DNA from: Erinaceus europaeus
Lineage: Eukaryota > Chordata > Mammalia > Eulipotyphla > Erinaceidae
Assembly: GCF_950295315.1 (NCBI RefSeq)
Contig: NW_026647317.1
Coordinates: 20,615-84,614, forward strand
Reading direction: 5' to 3'
DNA: 64,000 nt
Shown here: positions 9,762 to 20,869 of the stretch, piece by piece
Layout of the letters: every line of letters starts with the position of its first letter
How positions within the stretch are numbered: position 1 is the stretch's first letter
The notes under the pieces: generated by a model
Seen by the model: the letters and a program-made list of their open reading frames with translations, nothing else
Told to the model about the DNA's origin: nothing
Database searches by the model: none
Translations under genes and position numbers: made by a program

Positions 9762-10574
9762 ATGGCCAGGAGACCCCGCAGCTCCGGGGACTTCCCTGCG
9801 TCCTGGGAGGAAGCTCAGCTTGGAGGACTCCATCCTGAAAAGCGCCCCAGAACTGGTGAGTGTGGGGAACCCGTGAACGGACTGAGCTGCAGCAACCTTG
9901 GGGCTCTGGACAATGTCATCATCATTGACCCCAGCGACTTGGAGACACACTTCCTGGGGACGGTCTCCCATGAAGAGGTCTGCGAGGTGCAGGAGCCCAG
10001 CGAAGACAACTGTGAGCTTCAGGAACCCCTGGAAGAGGCCTGCGAGCTGCAGGGCCTCCCGGAAGAGGCTTGTGACCTGCACGCCCCTCTCGATGAGATC
10101 GCCGCTGAGCTGCAGGAGGACCAGGAAGAGGCCCCTGCACTTGAGGACGCCCAGGAAGAAAACTATCAGCTGTTTGTCCTGCCCGGAGAGGTCTACCACG
10201 TTATTATCCTGCAAGAAGACATCTATCAGATTTATTACCTGGAGCTAGAGGCCTCTGAGCACCCTACGGGCCACCAGCCTTACATGAGCCCAGACCCGGG
10301 CTACCAGCCAGGACTCCAGCTCTCAGCTGCAGGGGCATCTGGCCTCCACCTTCAGGGATGCCTGGCAGAGCCCTCCATTTGGGCCCCCACCCCCAGTCCA
10401 CAGAGAAGCTCCTCTGAGTCCTACTTTAGCCTCCAGTCACAGGTTCAGGAGCTGCTCCTCAACTCTGTGCTCAGACCTCTGCCTCCTTCCCCCAGCCCCT
10501 CAGGGCCCCCTGAGCTCCCCAAACGCCCCATGGGGCCTCACCCCAAGGCCCGCAGGCGCCTGTTCCAGGAATGA
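9762..10574 (+). CDS. PRR23: PRR23-like protein, copy B (intact)
   Basis: Single-exon gene of 270 codons, close to the length I recall for human PRR23A-C (about 265). The start is the ATG at 9762, context aggATGG. The frame is open further upstream but only with non-ATG starts. Family marks seen: MARRPRSS at 1-8, W15, PEKRPR at 25-30, then a proline-rich tail (PLPPSPSPSGPPELPKRP, residues 239-256) ending KARRRLFQE. Residues 73-163 form nine repeats of ten residues, the first six acidic and the last three rich in Tyr/Ile/Val. There is no signal peptide or membrane segment. The basic C-terminal KARRR could be a nuclear signal, but this is inference. The function of the family is unknown. A TATA box lies 211 bases upstream. 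The gene is 98% or so identical to copy D. Confidence 0.85.
   Translation: MARRPRSSGDFPASWEEAQLGGLHPEKRPRTGECGEPVNGLSCSNLGALDNVIIIDPSDLETHFLGTVSHEEVCEVQEPSEDNCELQEPLEEACELQGLPEEACDLHAPLDEIAAELQEDQEEAPALEDAQEENYQLFVLPGEVYHVIILQEDIYQIYYLELEASEHPTGHQPYMSPDPGYQPGLQLSAAGASGLHLQGCLAEPSIWAPTPSPQRSSSESYFSLQSQVQELLLNSVLRPLPPSPSPSGPPELPKRPMGPHPKARRRLFQE
9978..10250 (+). repeat. In-frame 30-bp tandem repeat inside PRR23 copy B (9 units)
   Basis: Codons 73-163 fall into nine units of ten residues (one unit has eleven). The pattern is small/hydrophobic, then Cys or Tyr, then Glu/Asp/Gln/His, then Leu/Val/Ile, with Glu/Asp at the unit end. Examples: NCELQEPLEE, ACELQGLPEE, VYHVIILQED. The DNA units share gc-tg-gag-ctgcag-type blocks, most clearly in units 2-4. 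Confidence 0.85.
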
Positions 10575-10814
10575 ACCCCCTCATTCCCCTCTACACATGC
10601 ACCCTGCCTCCTTCCCACCCACCCAGAGACCCTGGAGAATCTGGAACCTCTGACCTGACTCTATCCACCTGGGACAAGCCCCTCAGGTGCGATTCCAGTT
10701 TCCCCGTTTGCTCACTGACTGTGTGTGACCTGATGGAGCAGCATGAGCAGAAGATTCTAGACCTCACCTCTGAAGCTGAAAGTCACACAGAGACACCCGA
10801 CCAGGACTCGTCAG

Positions 10815-13600
10815 ACCACTGTGCTTTGCTGTGGAGGCTTCTTTCCCTCCAACCTTGCTCCATCTAGCAACATAGCTCTGCTCCCCTCTCTCCCCAAACC
10901 AAGAATTCAATGCATGTTTGTTGTGAGTTTCCTTGCTTGATTTGCCTTTAATTTGCAGAGATACTTACAATATTGTTTCATGCATGGCCTTAGTTTCAAC
11001 CTTGTATAAGAAATTTCAAAATGGAGAATGGTTTGTTCATAACATATTTAACTGGAATTTCCCTTCCTTCAACTTCATTTTAAATCAATTTTTGATTATA
11101 TCACATAATTCAGTGTGCCTTGGAACATTTACTTTAAAAAATTTATATATATATATGGATCTGAAAATCACATGCAAATAGCCAATCAAAATGTTGTATT
11201 CCACGAGTACATATTGCTAGAGGCCTTTTAAGTTTTGAATTCCCACTTTCAATTTTTTAATTTAATTAATTTATTCATGGGCTAGAGATAGAAAGAAATC
11301 AAGAAGGGGACAAGTTAGATATGGAAAGATACTTGCAGCAGTGTTCATTGCTTATGAAGCTTTCCCCTTGCATTTTGTAGCTTGTGTGCTCAACTAGGTA
11401 CTCTACCGCCTAGTCCCTGGCTTTTCATTTTCACAAACAAATAAAACCTAAGTTTTATAATTTGATTATTTTGACTCCTATTTAAATATATACACATAAA
11501 CCTATATATTGATTATTTTGTATGGATGCCGAGAGAAATTGAGAGTTAAGCGTGGTAATCTGTTTCGGTGTGGTAGGTTAAAGTACATGCTAGGGTCCCC
11601 TAAAGATGAGGGAGTTAGAGCACTAATATGTATGAGGAAGGGTCTAGAAAACATGGATCAGTCCCTGGCATCACCTTATGCCAGAGCTGAGCAGTAATCT
11701 GTTCTTCTCTTTCCCTGTGGTAATGGGACAATGGAGCTGAATGCAAGGTGCCTTCTGCTTATTGGATGGAGAGATACTAGCTCAGAGATCTCATTCTGAT
11801 TGAAGATTACTGTCAGAAAGAAGTGTCTAGTCCCCCTGAGGGAGGATGTTGCTTCCCTGGTCATCCGATTGGATTATATCCTTTTGTCCCTTGTCGAAGT
11901 ATACTGTGGTTAGGGTCATTTCATGCTGCTTTTTCCATATAGAGTTAGAGCTCTGTTGTGCCAGGAGGACAGAAGGACAATCCCTACCCCTCTGACTATC
12001 ATGTAGCCTCACAGTAGCTCTGCTTGGGAGACACAACCCTGATGTTGGGTATTGTCAAGGAACCAGAGTATACAATAATGACAAGACATTAAAATAACTT
12101 ACATTAAACATTAAAGTAACTTACAGCCCAGACACAAGAAAGAGCAAGCATAAAGAGCTAATATGTAGGATGTTAAATTGGGACCAAATTGCCAATTCAG
12201 CAATGAGAAATGGTGCTGTCGCATGGATAGTGTGCCTGTCTGTGGTGCTCTGGGCACAGTGTCCAGCACTGCTCTTACCCCATCAGGGGAAGTGTGGGTG
12301 CTGTGCTGTCTTTCCCCCCTCCCCATATTCAATGCATTTCTATCAACAGAAACCTACAACTACGTGGAGAACATTCCCTGGAAGAGTGAAGATTATATAT
12401 GAAGCTTTCAGTGGGTAGGGAGTTCAAGAGGTGATCAAGAAGGAGGGCAAATAGGAGACAACTCTTTCTGGTGTGTAGTGAATAGAAGCACACTCTACGG
12501 AAACAGAAGACAAGGGAGTTTGGGGGCCACAAGGAAACATCAGCAAGTCATGGAAAAAGGCATAGATACCACCAACTGCCAGTCCACATTCAGCTGCAAG
12601 AATCAATGTGACAGTCAAGAACGACTGCAATATCCCAGGTCATGTAATTGTAACTCGTTTGACAATCAGATGAAGGAAACATGAAGTTTTATTTCTTGAC
12701 TCTTGGTACAGTTTCATTAATCTGCACGTATCACTTTGATGACAATAGTACAGTATGTTCACACCTTTTCCACTTGGTTGTTACTGAAGTGATCTGAACA
12801 CTGCTCAGCTCTGCCTGGTGATGATGGTATCCAGCTGGGACTGCCAAGCCTTACACGTGAAAATCATTTGCATAACTATCTTGCTCCCTGCCACGCCCTA
12901 CATGGCTGCTTTACTTTACACAGTTTCTGCTGTGTGCATCATTAAAGAGCAACATGTCTCCCAAGAAATCAGAGGTATACACAATGTTAACTCCATCAAG
13001 TTGGCCATTAAAAGATCAGCTCTAGAATCCTTCTAGCCATGTCCTTATCTCTTCACACCTGTAACAATTAATTGGCTTCAGAAAAGTTGATTGGAGGTTT
13101 AGTGAGTTCATTGAATGATTGGTTTTATCTATAGAACATTTAAGAGCAAAATCCTATGACAGCTGACTTCCATTTGACCCACTTTATCAACCAGAATAAC
13201 TTAGTGTTTATCCAGGTGTTGAAAAAACACAGGAATCATGGTTTGAGAAGCATTCTGATCCCTTCTCCTCGGGCAGATTTTGACTCTGCAAAGGGAACTG
13301 TGTACTGGGAACTTGGGATCACCATTTTCCAACTGACAGTCTTGCTCTCTCTCCTTTGTTTTCCACCTTTTCTTCAAACCATCTCATTCAGGAAGTAGTG
13401 GTTCACATATCAGTTGTTGACACATGGGTGCAATTTCTTGTGCCCCTCTTGAGAGTTGACTGTATCCCACTCTCAGCACCAACCCAAGTCCCCCTTCATC
13501 ACTGTATGCTGTGTACCCTAACACCCCTCAACACCTTCCTTCTGCCACAAAGACTGAGCCCTTGGCTTTGCAGCACTACACCCTACCCACCCCCATGCTG
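10815..13600. other. Unique 3' flank of PRR23 copy B; no second gene seen
   Basis: From about 10808 this flank departs from the flank of A, C and E, and it is shared only with copy D (48400-51190, inverted). It is AT-rich, with short SINE-like remnants (about 11290-11430, 11600-11700 and 12190-12330). A possible poly(A) signal is at 11440. No open frame has recognisable homology. Part of it (about 12310-12610) is also homologous, with more divergence, to 39650-39960 next to copy C. Confidence 0.7.
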
Positions 13601-13614
13601 TGTATGTGTGTGTG

Positions 13615-13745
13615 TGTATATATTTGTTTGTTTGTTTTACGAGATCACTGCACAGCTCTGGCTTATGGTGCAGAGGACTGAACCTGCGACTTCAGAGCCT
13701 CAGACATGAGAGTCTCTTGGCATCACCATTATGCTATCTACCGCT
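13615..13745 (-). mobile_element. SINE-C copy with TG/TTTG tail, minus orientation
   Basis: The complement reads 'agatagcataatggtgatgc', then 'caggttcagtcctctgcacc', then 'ataagccagagctg'. The tail is (TTTG)n plus a TG/TA microsatellite at 13604-13640. The same insertion is in the D flank at 48235-48360, where the CA repeat has expanded. Confidence 0.8.
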
Positions 13746-14079
13746 GCCAATATATATATTCTTTTTTTTATTATTCTGTGTTTTTTAATGCAACATATAA
13801 GTGATGACCATCTGATTATCATTCTCCATTTGGCTTACTCAGTTAACATGACTCTCTCACCTGGCTTGATTCTTAGCTTTAGTAAGTGTTCACACTTAGG
13901 GATGATATGGGAATCACACGGGGTGAACTTATTCCAGGGTGGCTGATCCTCAGTTTCAGAGACCCTACCTCAGAAACCTGATTACTTATGGGTTAGATCA
14001 TAAAAGTCTTGAAATAGATGACATTGCTTTGCATATCCACTTTATTGAAACTAGGCAGTCAGGTTGGTGATGGGCCGAT

Positions 14080-15060
14080 ATTGGGGCAGCTTGGAATGTT
14101 CCTACTTATGACCACAGAATGTGAGCTCAGATCTACAGGGATGCAGAGGTCACATAGGCTCCTAAGATGAATATGGGCCCTTGATTACATCAAATCGAGG
14201 GTATTTACATTTATATTTATTTATACCCCTTTCCCATATTTGGGAGCTACTCTCTTCTCTGATCTAGGCTTCTGGTCCTTTTGCCAGCCATGGCATCATT
14301 TCCCCGGACAATAAACTGGATCCACCTGAATATCAGATTTCAGGCTCAGGGAAAAAAAAAAAGAAATAAAAACTAGTATAGCCACAGGTCCTTTGGAATA
14401 TAACTAATATATGCCTACTAACTATCTACAAAGAGCAGACTCTCCCCCAACTCTTCATCTGCACTAATCCAGCCTATAGGTTCATGATTAGTCAACAATT
14501 TGTTTGGATTTATATGTTAACTCTCCTTTCAATCACCAGGTTCCAGATGCTAGAATGATGCCAACCAGACTTCCCTAGACAGACAACTCCACCAATGTGT
14601 CCTGGAGCTCCACTTCCCCTGAACCCCCCTCCCACTAGGGAAAGAGAGGCAGGCTAGGAGTATGGATTGACCTGTCAATGTCCATGTTCAGCAGGGAAGC
14701 AATTACAGAAGCCAGACCTTCCACCTTCTGCGTCCCACCTTGACCTTGGGTCCATACTCCCAAAGCGTTAAAGAATAGGAAAGCTATCAGGGGAGGGAAT
14801 GGGATACAGAGTTCTGGTGGTGGGAATTGTGTGGAGTTGTACAACTTTTATCCTATGGATTTGTCAGTGTTTCTTTTTTTTTAATATAGAATTTATTTAT
14901 TTATTCATGAGAAAGATAGGAGAGAAAGAACCAGCTATCACTCTGGTACATGTGCTGCTGGGGATGGAACCCAGAACCTCATGCTTGAGAGTCTAATGCC
15001 TTAGCCACTGTGCCACCTCCCAGACCACAAGTGTTTCCTTTTTACAAGTAAAATTTAAAA
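14080..15060 (+). mobile_element. Family X element interrupted by SINE-D
   Basis: Family X 3' half from 'cagcttggaatgttcctac' (14090) to 'acaagtaaaatttaaaag' (15060). A SINE-D copy (minus; 14876-15035) sits inside, flanked by 'agtgtttc.ttttt' on both sides as target-site duplication. SINE-D has the 'gagaaagataggagaga' and 'ctcatgcttgagagtctaatg' blocks. Confidence 0.75.
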
Positions 15061-16160
15061 GAAGAATGCTGTGCAAATGTTAAAAATAATGGTGTCAGCC
15101 CCCCTCCTTTTACAGGTGGGGGAACCAACGCCTGATAGGAAAGAACTCTGCTCCTGGATGCCTGGATGCCTGCACACAGTTCTGAAAATCACATTTTTCT
15201 CTGCTGATATCGACTCCCTCTGTGGAGTGAGTGGAACCAGCTGAGAAGTGCTGGGATGAAGAATCGAGTCAAGGAACTGGTGGGGAGTGCCTAGAACATA
15301 ACCTCAATTGTGCAGCCTCCTCCCCTCCATGAATATATGGCTTGATCTGTCATGCATGGATCCTGAACTGGAAACCAAGGACACCCCACCACTGCCCAGC
15401 CCTTCACAAATATCTACCCAAAGAGCTAGTAATGGTTCATAGTCAGCCAACAAGTACTCTTGCCTGCCTGCTTTCACCCGCTGAAGGACACAGAGACTGA
15501 CCTGAGGCAATCTGTTATGGGGATAACAGTCTGCCACTAGAGATTAGACCTGAGTAAATTTTGACCAGCAAAAGTACTACCTACTGGTAGTCACAAGTCC
15601 AGCTTTAGCACTTTAGTTGCATGACCATAGGTGGGAGGTTTAACCTCTCTGAGCATCACTGTTTTCTGTGAAATTAAAGTGGGAGACAGGAGATACCCTT
15701 GTGTTCAGGCTCAGATACCTGGCAGGGCTCAGTCCACCCTGCTTCTCCAGCCCACCTAATATAGCCAGGTACAGTGACACAGCTGTGACATGCCAGCCCA
15801 GAATGCCCTCCAGAGAGTAGAAAGAAGTGAGGACCCAGACAGGAGCTTGTTTTCAAAGACAGAGGTAAACACGACCAAGCAGACCCCGATAAGGCTGAGA
15901 TGAAAGAATGAAAATGTTGTTCCTGCCAGGGCATTTTTATGTCAACAGCAGATGGGGGTGGGAGGTGGCCACCACAAGGCCCCTGGAATGGCCAGCAGCT
16001 CTGTGAGCTGATCCCCAGCAGGGACCCAGCAAGCCCCAACAGGCAAATAGGGGAGGGAGTCTTTCCAGGGACCTCCTCCAGCCTGTGAAATCAAGCTGTC
16101 TAGGGGCTGTCCAGGTCTCTCTGTCTATGTCTTCCTCTCTGTATCTCTCTACCTTATTAA
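15061..16160. other. Mostly unique sequence with one MIR fragment
   Basis: No gene recognised. A 121-codon minus frame at 15674-16039 lacks any familiar motif. The segment ends in a short CT-rich/AATAAA SINE tail near 16110-16165. Confidence 0.5.
15585..15685 (+). mobile_element. MIR fragment
   Basis: The text 'ttgcatgacca...gggaggtttaacctctctgagc.tcactgttttctg' matches the core of the ancient mammalian SINE MIR ('tgtgtgaccttgggcaagt...cctctctgagcctcagtttcc'). It is old and diverged. Confidence 0.65.
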
Positions 16161-16164
16161 AATA

Positions 16165-16822
16165 AATAAAATATGTAAAAAAAGTATAAAAGATTATATG
16201 ACACTACTATGAGCAACTACACATCAAAAAGTTTTACCACTTGAAAGCTAAATCCCTAGAAACATTCAATTGACCAAGACTGAGTCATAAAAAAAAAAAA
16301 AAAAAAAGAGGAAATCTGAACAGAGCAATGACTAGTAAGGAGACTGAATCTATGATCGAAAATGTCCCAGTATCTTCACTGGTGAACTCTGCCAAATATA
16401 TAGAGTGACACCAATCCTTCCCAAACTCTTCCCCCAAATAGAGGAGGATGGGACACTACCAAGTTCACTATATGAGGCCAGCATTGCTCCACTACCAAAT
16501 TCATTGTATGAAGTCAGCACTGAGTAACACGATACTCAATGGGGAAAAATTGAGAGCTTTCCCCTCTAAAATCAGGAACTAGGCAAGGATGTCCACCCTC
16601 ACCACTTCTCTTCACCATAGTACTAGAAGTCATCACCATCACAATCAGGCAAGAAAGAGATATCAAAGGTATTTAAATTGGGAAGGATTAAGTAAATTTT
16701 TCATTATTTGGAGATTCTATGCTGTTATACCTAGAGGACCCCCAAAACTACTGGAAATCATTAATAAAGCTGGCCAAGTAGCAGGTTACAAAATTAATAC
16801 TTATAAAACTGTGGCATTTCTT
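16165..16822 (+). mobile_element. Old L1 ORF2 fragment, part 1
   Basis: Diverged ORF2 reverse-transcriptase region in plus sense, with recognisable pieces such as 'aggatgtccaccctcacc' (QGCPLSP-type motif) near 16586. The frame is broken repeatedly. It continues at 18113 after a later insertion. Confidence 0.8.
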
Positions 16823-18112
16823 TTTCCAAGTCTCTGATTGTCAGAGAAATGCAAATCAAGACAACAATGAGATATCACTTCACTCCTGTGAGAATGTCAC
16901 ACATCAGAAAAGGTAACAGCAGCAAATGCTGGAGAGGATGTGGGGTCAAAGGAAACCTCCTGCACTGCTGGTGGGAATGTCAATTGGTCCAACCTCTGTG
17001 GAGAACAGTCTGGAGAACTCTCAGAAGGCTAGAAATGGACCTACCCTATGACCCTGCAATTCCCCTCCTGGGGATATATCCTAAGGAACCCAACACATCC
17101 ATCCAAAAAGATCTGTGTACACATATGTTCTTGGCAGCACAATTTGTAATAGCCAAAACCTGGAAGCAACCCAGGTGTCCAACAACAGATGAGTGGCTGA
17201 GCAAGTTGTGGTATATATACACAATGGAATACTACTCAGCTGTAAAAAATGGTGACTTCACCGTTTTCAGCCGATCTTGGATGGACCTTGAAAAAATCAT
17301 GTTGAGTGAAACAAGTCAGAAACAGAAGGATGAATATGGGATGATCTCACTCTCAGGCCGAAGTTGAAAAACAAGATTAGAAAAGAAAACACAAGTCGAG
17401 CCTGAAATGGAATTGGAGTATTACACCAAAGTAAAAGACTCTGGGGTGGGTGGGTGGGTGGGGAGAATACAGGTCCATGAAAAATGATGAATGAAATAGT
17501 GGGGGTTGTATTGCTAAATGGGAATCTGGGGAATGTTATGCATGTAAAAAAAAAAAAAAGAAGTAGAAACGCAAAGCAGAAATTGACTGAGTTTGGAGTA
17601 TGGCACCAAAGTAAGAAAGCAGAAGTATACTAGAGTTTGCAGTGAGTACCTCCCTAATACTTCCTCTCCACTTTTCCAAGCTTTGGGTCCATGATTGCTC
17701 AACAATTTGTTTGGCTTTGTATGTTAACTCTCTTTTCAGTCACCAGGTTCCAGGTGTCATCAGGATGCCGGCCAGACTTCCCTGGATTGAAGACACCACC
17801 AATGTGTCCTGGAGCTCAGCTTCCCCAGAGACCCATCCTACTAGGGAAAGAGAGAGGCAGACTGGGAGTATGGACCGACCAGTCAACGCCCATGTTCAGC
17901 GAGGAAGCAATTACAGAAGCCAGACCTTCTACCTTCTGCAACCCTTAATGACCCTGGGTCCATGCTCCCAGAGGGATAGAGAATGGGAAAGCTATCGGGT
18001 GGGGGGGGTTGGGATATGGAGATTGGGTGGTGGGAATTGTGTGGAGTTGTACCCCTCCTACCCTATGGTTTTGTTAATTAATCCTTTCTTAAATTAAAAA
18101 TAAATAAATAAA
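16823..18112 (+). mobile_element. Chimeric retroposon: young L1 3' end joined to family X 3' end
   Basis: The 5' part (16823-17555) encodes the last ~170 residues of L1 ORF2 (open 16849-17367) plus L1 3' UTR and an A tract at 17548-17560. The remainder (17640-18112) is a family X 3' end with an AATAAATAAATA tail. The whole is bracketed by 'aaactgtggcatttcttt' at about 16805-16822 and 18115-18132, which is continuous old L1 sequence, so one target-site duplication encloses both parts. Confidence 0.75.
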
Positions 18113-19563
18113 TAAACTGTGGCATTTCTTTATACAAAAGATGGGCCAGAAGAAAGGAACCTCAAGGAAATAATCCCATTCACAATTGAGTCCAAAAAGA
18201 TAAAATACCTAGGAATAAATCTGACAAAGATGGTCAAGGACCTTTTCAATGAAAACTATGATATTGTTAAAAGAAATAGAGGATGACATAAAGAAGTGGA
18301 AGAATATCCCCTGTTCATATACTGGAAGAATAAATATTGTAAATAAGAATAAATGTCATATAAATATGGCAATCCTGTAGATTCAATGCAATCCCTATTA
18401 AAATCCCAATGACATATTTCAAGGAAATTGAACAACTTATTTAAAAATTTCATGGAACTATTAAAAAAAATATGACTAACACTGCTAAGGAAAAAGAAAA
18501 ATAGAGGCATCACAATTCCTAGCTTCAGTTTATATTACAAAGCAATAGTAGTTAAAACAGCATGGTATTTGGAACAAAAATGGATATATGGACAAATGGA
18601 ACCAAATAGAGAGCCCAGAACTAAACCCATACATGTACAGGCGTATTATGTATGATAAAGGGGTCAAAACTGCCCAATAGGGAAAATAAAGTCTGTTTAA
18701 TAAATGGTGTTGGGTGAATTGGACAACCATATGTAGAGAAATGAAACTAAACCATAGCCTAACATGATGCACCAAATTAACTCAAAATAGATAAAAAATC
18801 TGGATATTAGACCTGAAACTATAAAATACATAAAGCAGTACATTGGAGAGACATTTCAGAACTTTAACATTAAAGACGTATCTGGAGACTCCACTCCATG
18901 GACATGGGAAACAAAAACAAGAATGAACAAATGGGACTGTATCAAACTGAAAAGCTTTTACACATCAAAAGGAAATTCTGTAAGAATAAGCAGGAAACCT
19001 AGCAAATGGGAAAAGATTTTTGTACACTACACTTCAGACAAACAGTTGATATCAAACATCTATAAAGAAATCATACAGCTCAACAACAACAAAAGAATAG
19101 CCCAATAAAAAAAAGTGAGCAGTAGGGAAGAGATACACATGGAACACACACATGTGAAAATGCTCCTCCAATTCACTCATGATTAGAGAAATGCGAATTA
19201 AAACCACATTGAAATTCTACTTCTCACTTGTGAGAATTGACTCCATCAATAAAACAAGAGAATGTAAGTGTTGGAGAGGGTGTGGAGAGAGAGAGGAACT
19301 CTACTACACTGCTGGAGGAAGCCACAAATTGATGCAGCCATTATGGAGAACAGTACGGAGAATTCTTAAGCAAATACAAATGGAAATACCTTATGATCCA
19401 GCAATTCTACTCTTATGCATATAATCACACTTATTTGCAGGGATATGTGCACCCCCATGTTCATAGCAGATTTATTCACAATAGCAAAAACTTGGAAATA
19501 ACCAAAGTGCCCTTCGACAGATGACTGGGACTAAGAGAAAAGACAGACATATAAAGATATGAC

Positions 19564-19765
19564 AGAGGGGCCAGGTGGTGGTACACCTGGTTGACCACAT
19601 ATATTAATTACAATGTTCAAGGACCCAGGATCAAACCCCTGGTCCCCCACCTGTAGGGGGAAAGCTTCATGAGTGGTGAAGCAGGGCTGTAGGTGTCTTT
19701 CTTTCTCTCTTTATCTCCCCCTCTCAATTCCTCTCTCTCTCTCTCTGTCCAGTAATAAGTAAAGT
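19564..19765 (+). mobile_element. SINE-B copy
   Basis: The head 'ggtggtggtacacctggttg' is followed by 'ggggaaagcttcatgagtgg', 'tgaagcagggctgtaggtgt', a CTCTCT body and a short AATAAGTAAAG tail. Confidence 0.8.
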
Positions 19766-19849
19766 TTTTTTTTTTTTTTTTTTAAAGAGTGAGTTAGTGG
19801 AGTCCAAAAGATGGTGCTCACTGAACTTCAAGTAGGGCACTGGAGTTCT

Positions 19850-19968
19850 GATATTCAGGATTGCCTGTATCTGGTTCTTCTCCCATTCAAGTACTAACCA
19901 AGCCTGACACTGCTTAACTTCCGAAATCAGACAAGATCGGGCATGTTCAGGGTGGTATGGCCATAGAC
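19850..19968 (-). pseudogene. 5S rRNA-derived pseudogene/retroposon
   Basis: The minus strand from 19968 reads 'gtctatggccataccaccct', then 'cccgatcttgtctgatttcg', then 'ggttagtacttgaatgggag', closely following the first ~90 bases of 5S rRNA including the internal promoter boxes. The 3' part is diverged. About 80 further bases and an A tract (T tract on plus, 19767-19785) follow, so it looks retroposed. It is not a functional rRNA gene. Confidence 0.85.
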
Positions 19969-20019
19969 AATACTCTGCTTCTTCTTTCCTTCTCTATCCT
20001 ATGAAATAAAATAAATCTT

Positions 20020-20310
20020 GGGAGTCAAGCAATAGCACAGCGGGTTAAGTGCACATGGCACAAAGTGCAAGGACCAGCTTAAGGATCCCAGTTCGAGCTC
20101 CTGGCTCCCCATCTGCAAGGAAGTCACTTCACAAGCGGTGAAGCAGGTCTGCAGGTGTCTTTCTTTCTCTCCCCCTCTCTGTCTTCCCCTCCTCTCTCCA
20201 TTTCTCTCTGTCCTATCCAACAATGACATCAATAACAACAATAAAAACTACAACAACAAAACAACAAGGGCAAGAAAAGGGAATACATAAATATAAAAAA
20301 GAAATAAAAT
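20020..20310 (+). mobile_element. SINE-A copy
   Basis: Head 'gggagtcaagcaatagcaca' with 'gggttaagtgcacatggcac', box-B-like 'cagttcgagctcc', the 'aagcaggtctgcaggtgtct' block and an ACAACAAC/ATAAATAT tail. Confidence 0.9.
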
Positions 20311-20869
20311 AAACCTTAAAAATAATAAAGTAAAAAAATTATGGGACATATACTCAAGAGAATATTACTCAGCAATAAAAAGAGATTCTTTATCCTTTGG
20401 GATAAAGTGGATGGAATCAGAGAGGATTATGCTTTATGAAGCAAGTGAGGAAGTAAAGGACAACTAACTACTGGATGGTTTCCCTCATATGCAGAATATA
20501 GAGAATTAAAAATATGAATATGAAAAAATGTCAACCTATATCTAAGAGTGCCAGAGAACTATAGTGGTTATCTATAGGGGTGGGAAGGAGGTGGGGACAC
20601 AGACACTTGGTGACAGGAGTGGTGAAAGAAAAGAGATATAGTGATATTATCCACAATATTCTTCAGTACTGTATTTTATTTTATTTTTTAACAGAATACA
20701 ATAAGATTTATTGCAATGATATAATTAAATAAAATAAAAGTTGCTTTACTATAAAAGGGAATAGAAGCTGTAGGGTTTTGTGAAAGTAACATATAATTGG
20801 ACATGTTCCAGATTCCTGATGTCTTTATCCACCAATAAAGATCCATCCATCTTTATTCCTGATGTCTTT

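Larger units (their letters stand above)
4440..14070. repeat. Inverted duplicon, left copy (contains PRR23 copies A and B)
   Basis: This block is mirrored at about 47915-56215. Matching landmarks are: the 3' flank of copy A (5000-7780) with that of E (53820-56150); the LTR at 6644 with that at 54493; the L1 and promoter fragments between the genes; copy B with copy D; and the unique flank 10870-14070 with 47915-51180. Differences are few substitutions plus discrete retroposon insertions and the deletion in E. The arms therefore look young, with about 34 kb between their inner ends. Confidence 0.9.
18113..20640 (+). mobile_element. Old L1, part 2 (ORF2 3' region and 3' end), with nested SINEs
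   Basis: Continues the ORF2 fragment of 16165. Matches include the CWRGCGE-type C-terminal motif (about 19260-19300), and the 3' end reappears at 20335-20640. It is interrupted by SINE-B (19564-19765), the 5S-like element (19767-19968) and SINE-A (20020-20310). Coding capacity is lost. Confidence 0.75.

Noticed and set aside
11140..11160. Possible direct-repeat or CRISPR-like spacing in AT/TA runs
   Set aside because: Simple AT repeats in a mammalian sequence; no regular repeat-spacer array anywhere in the window.
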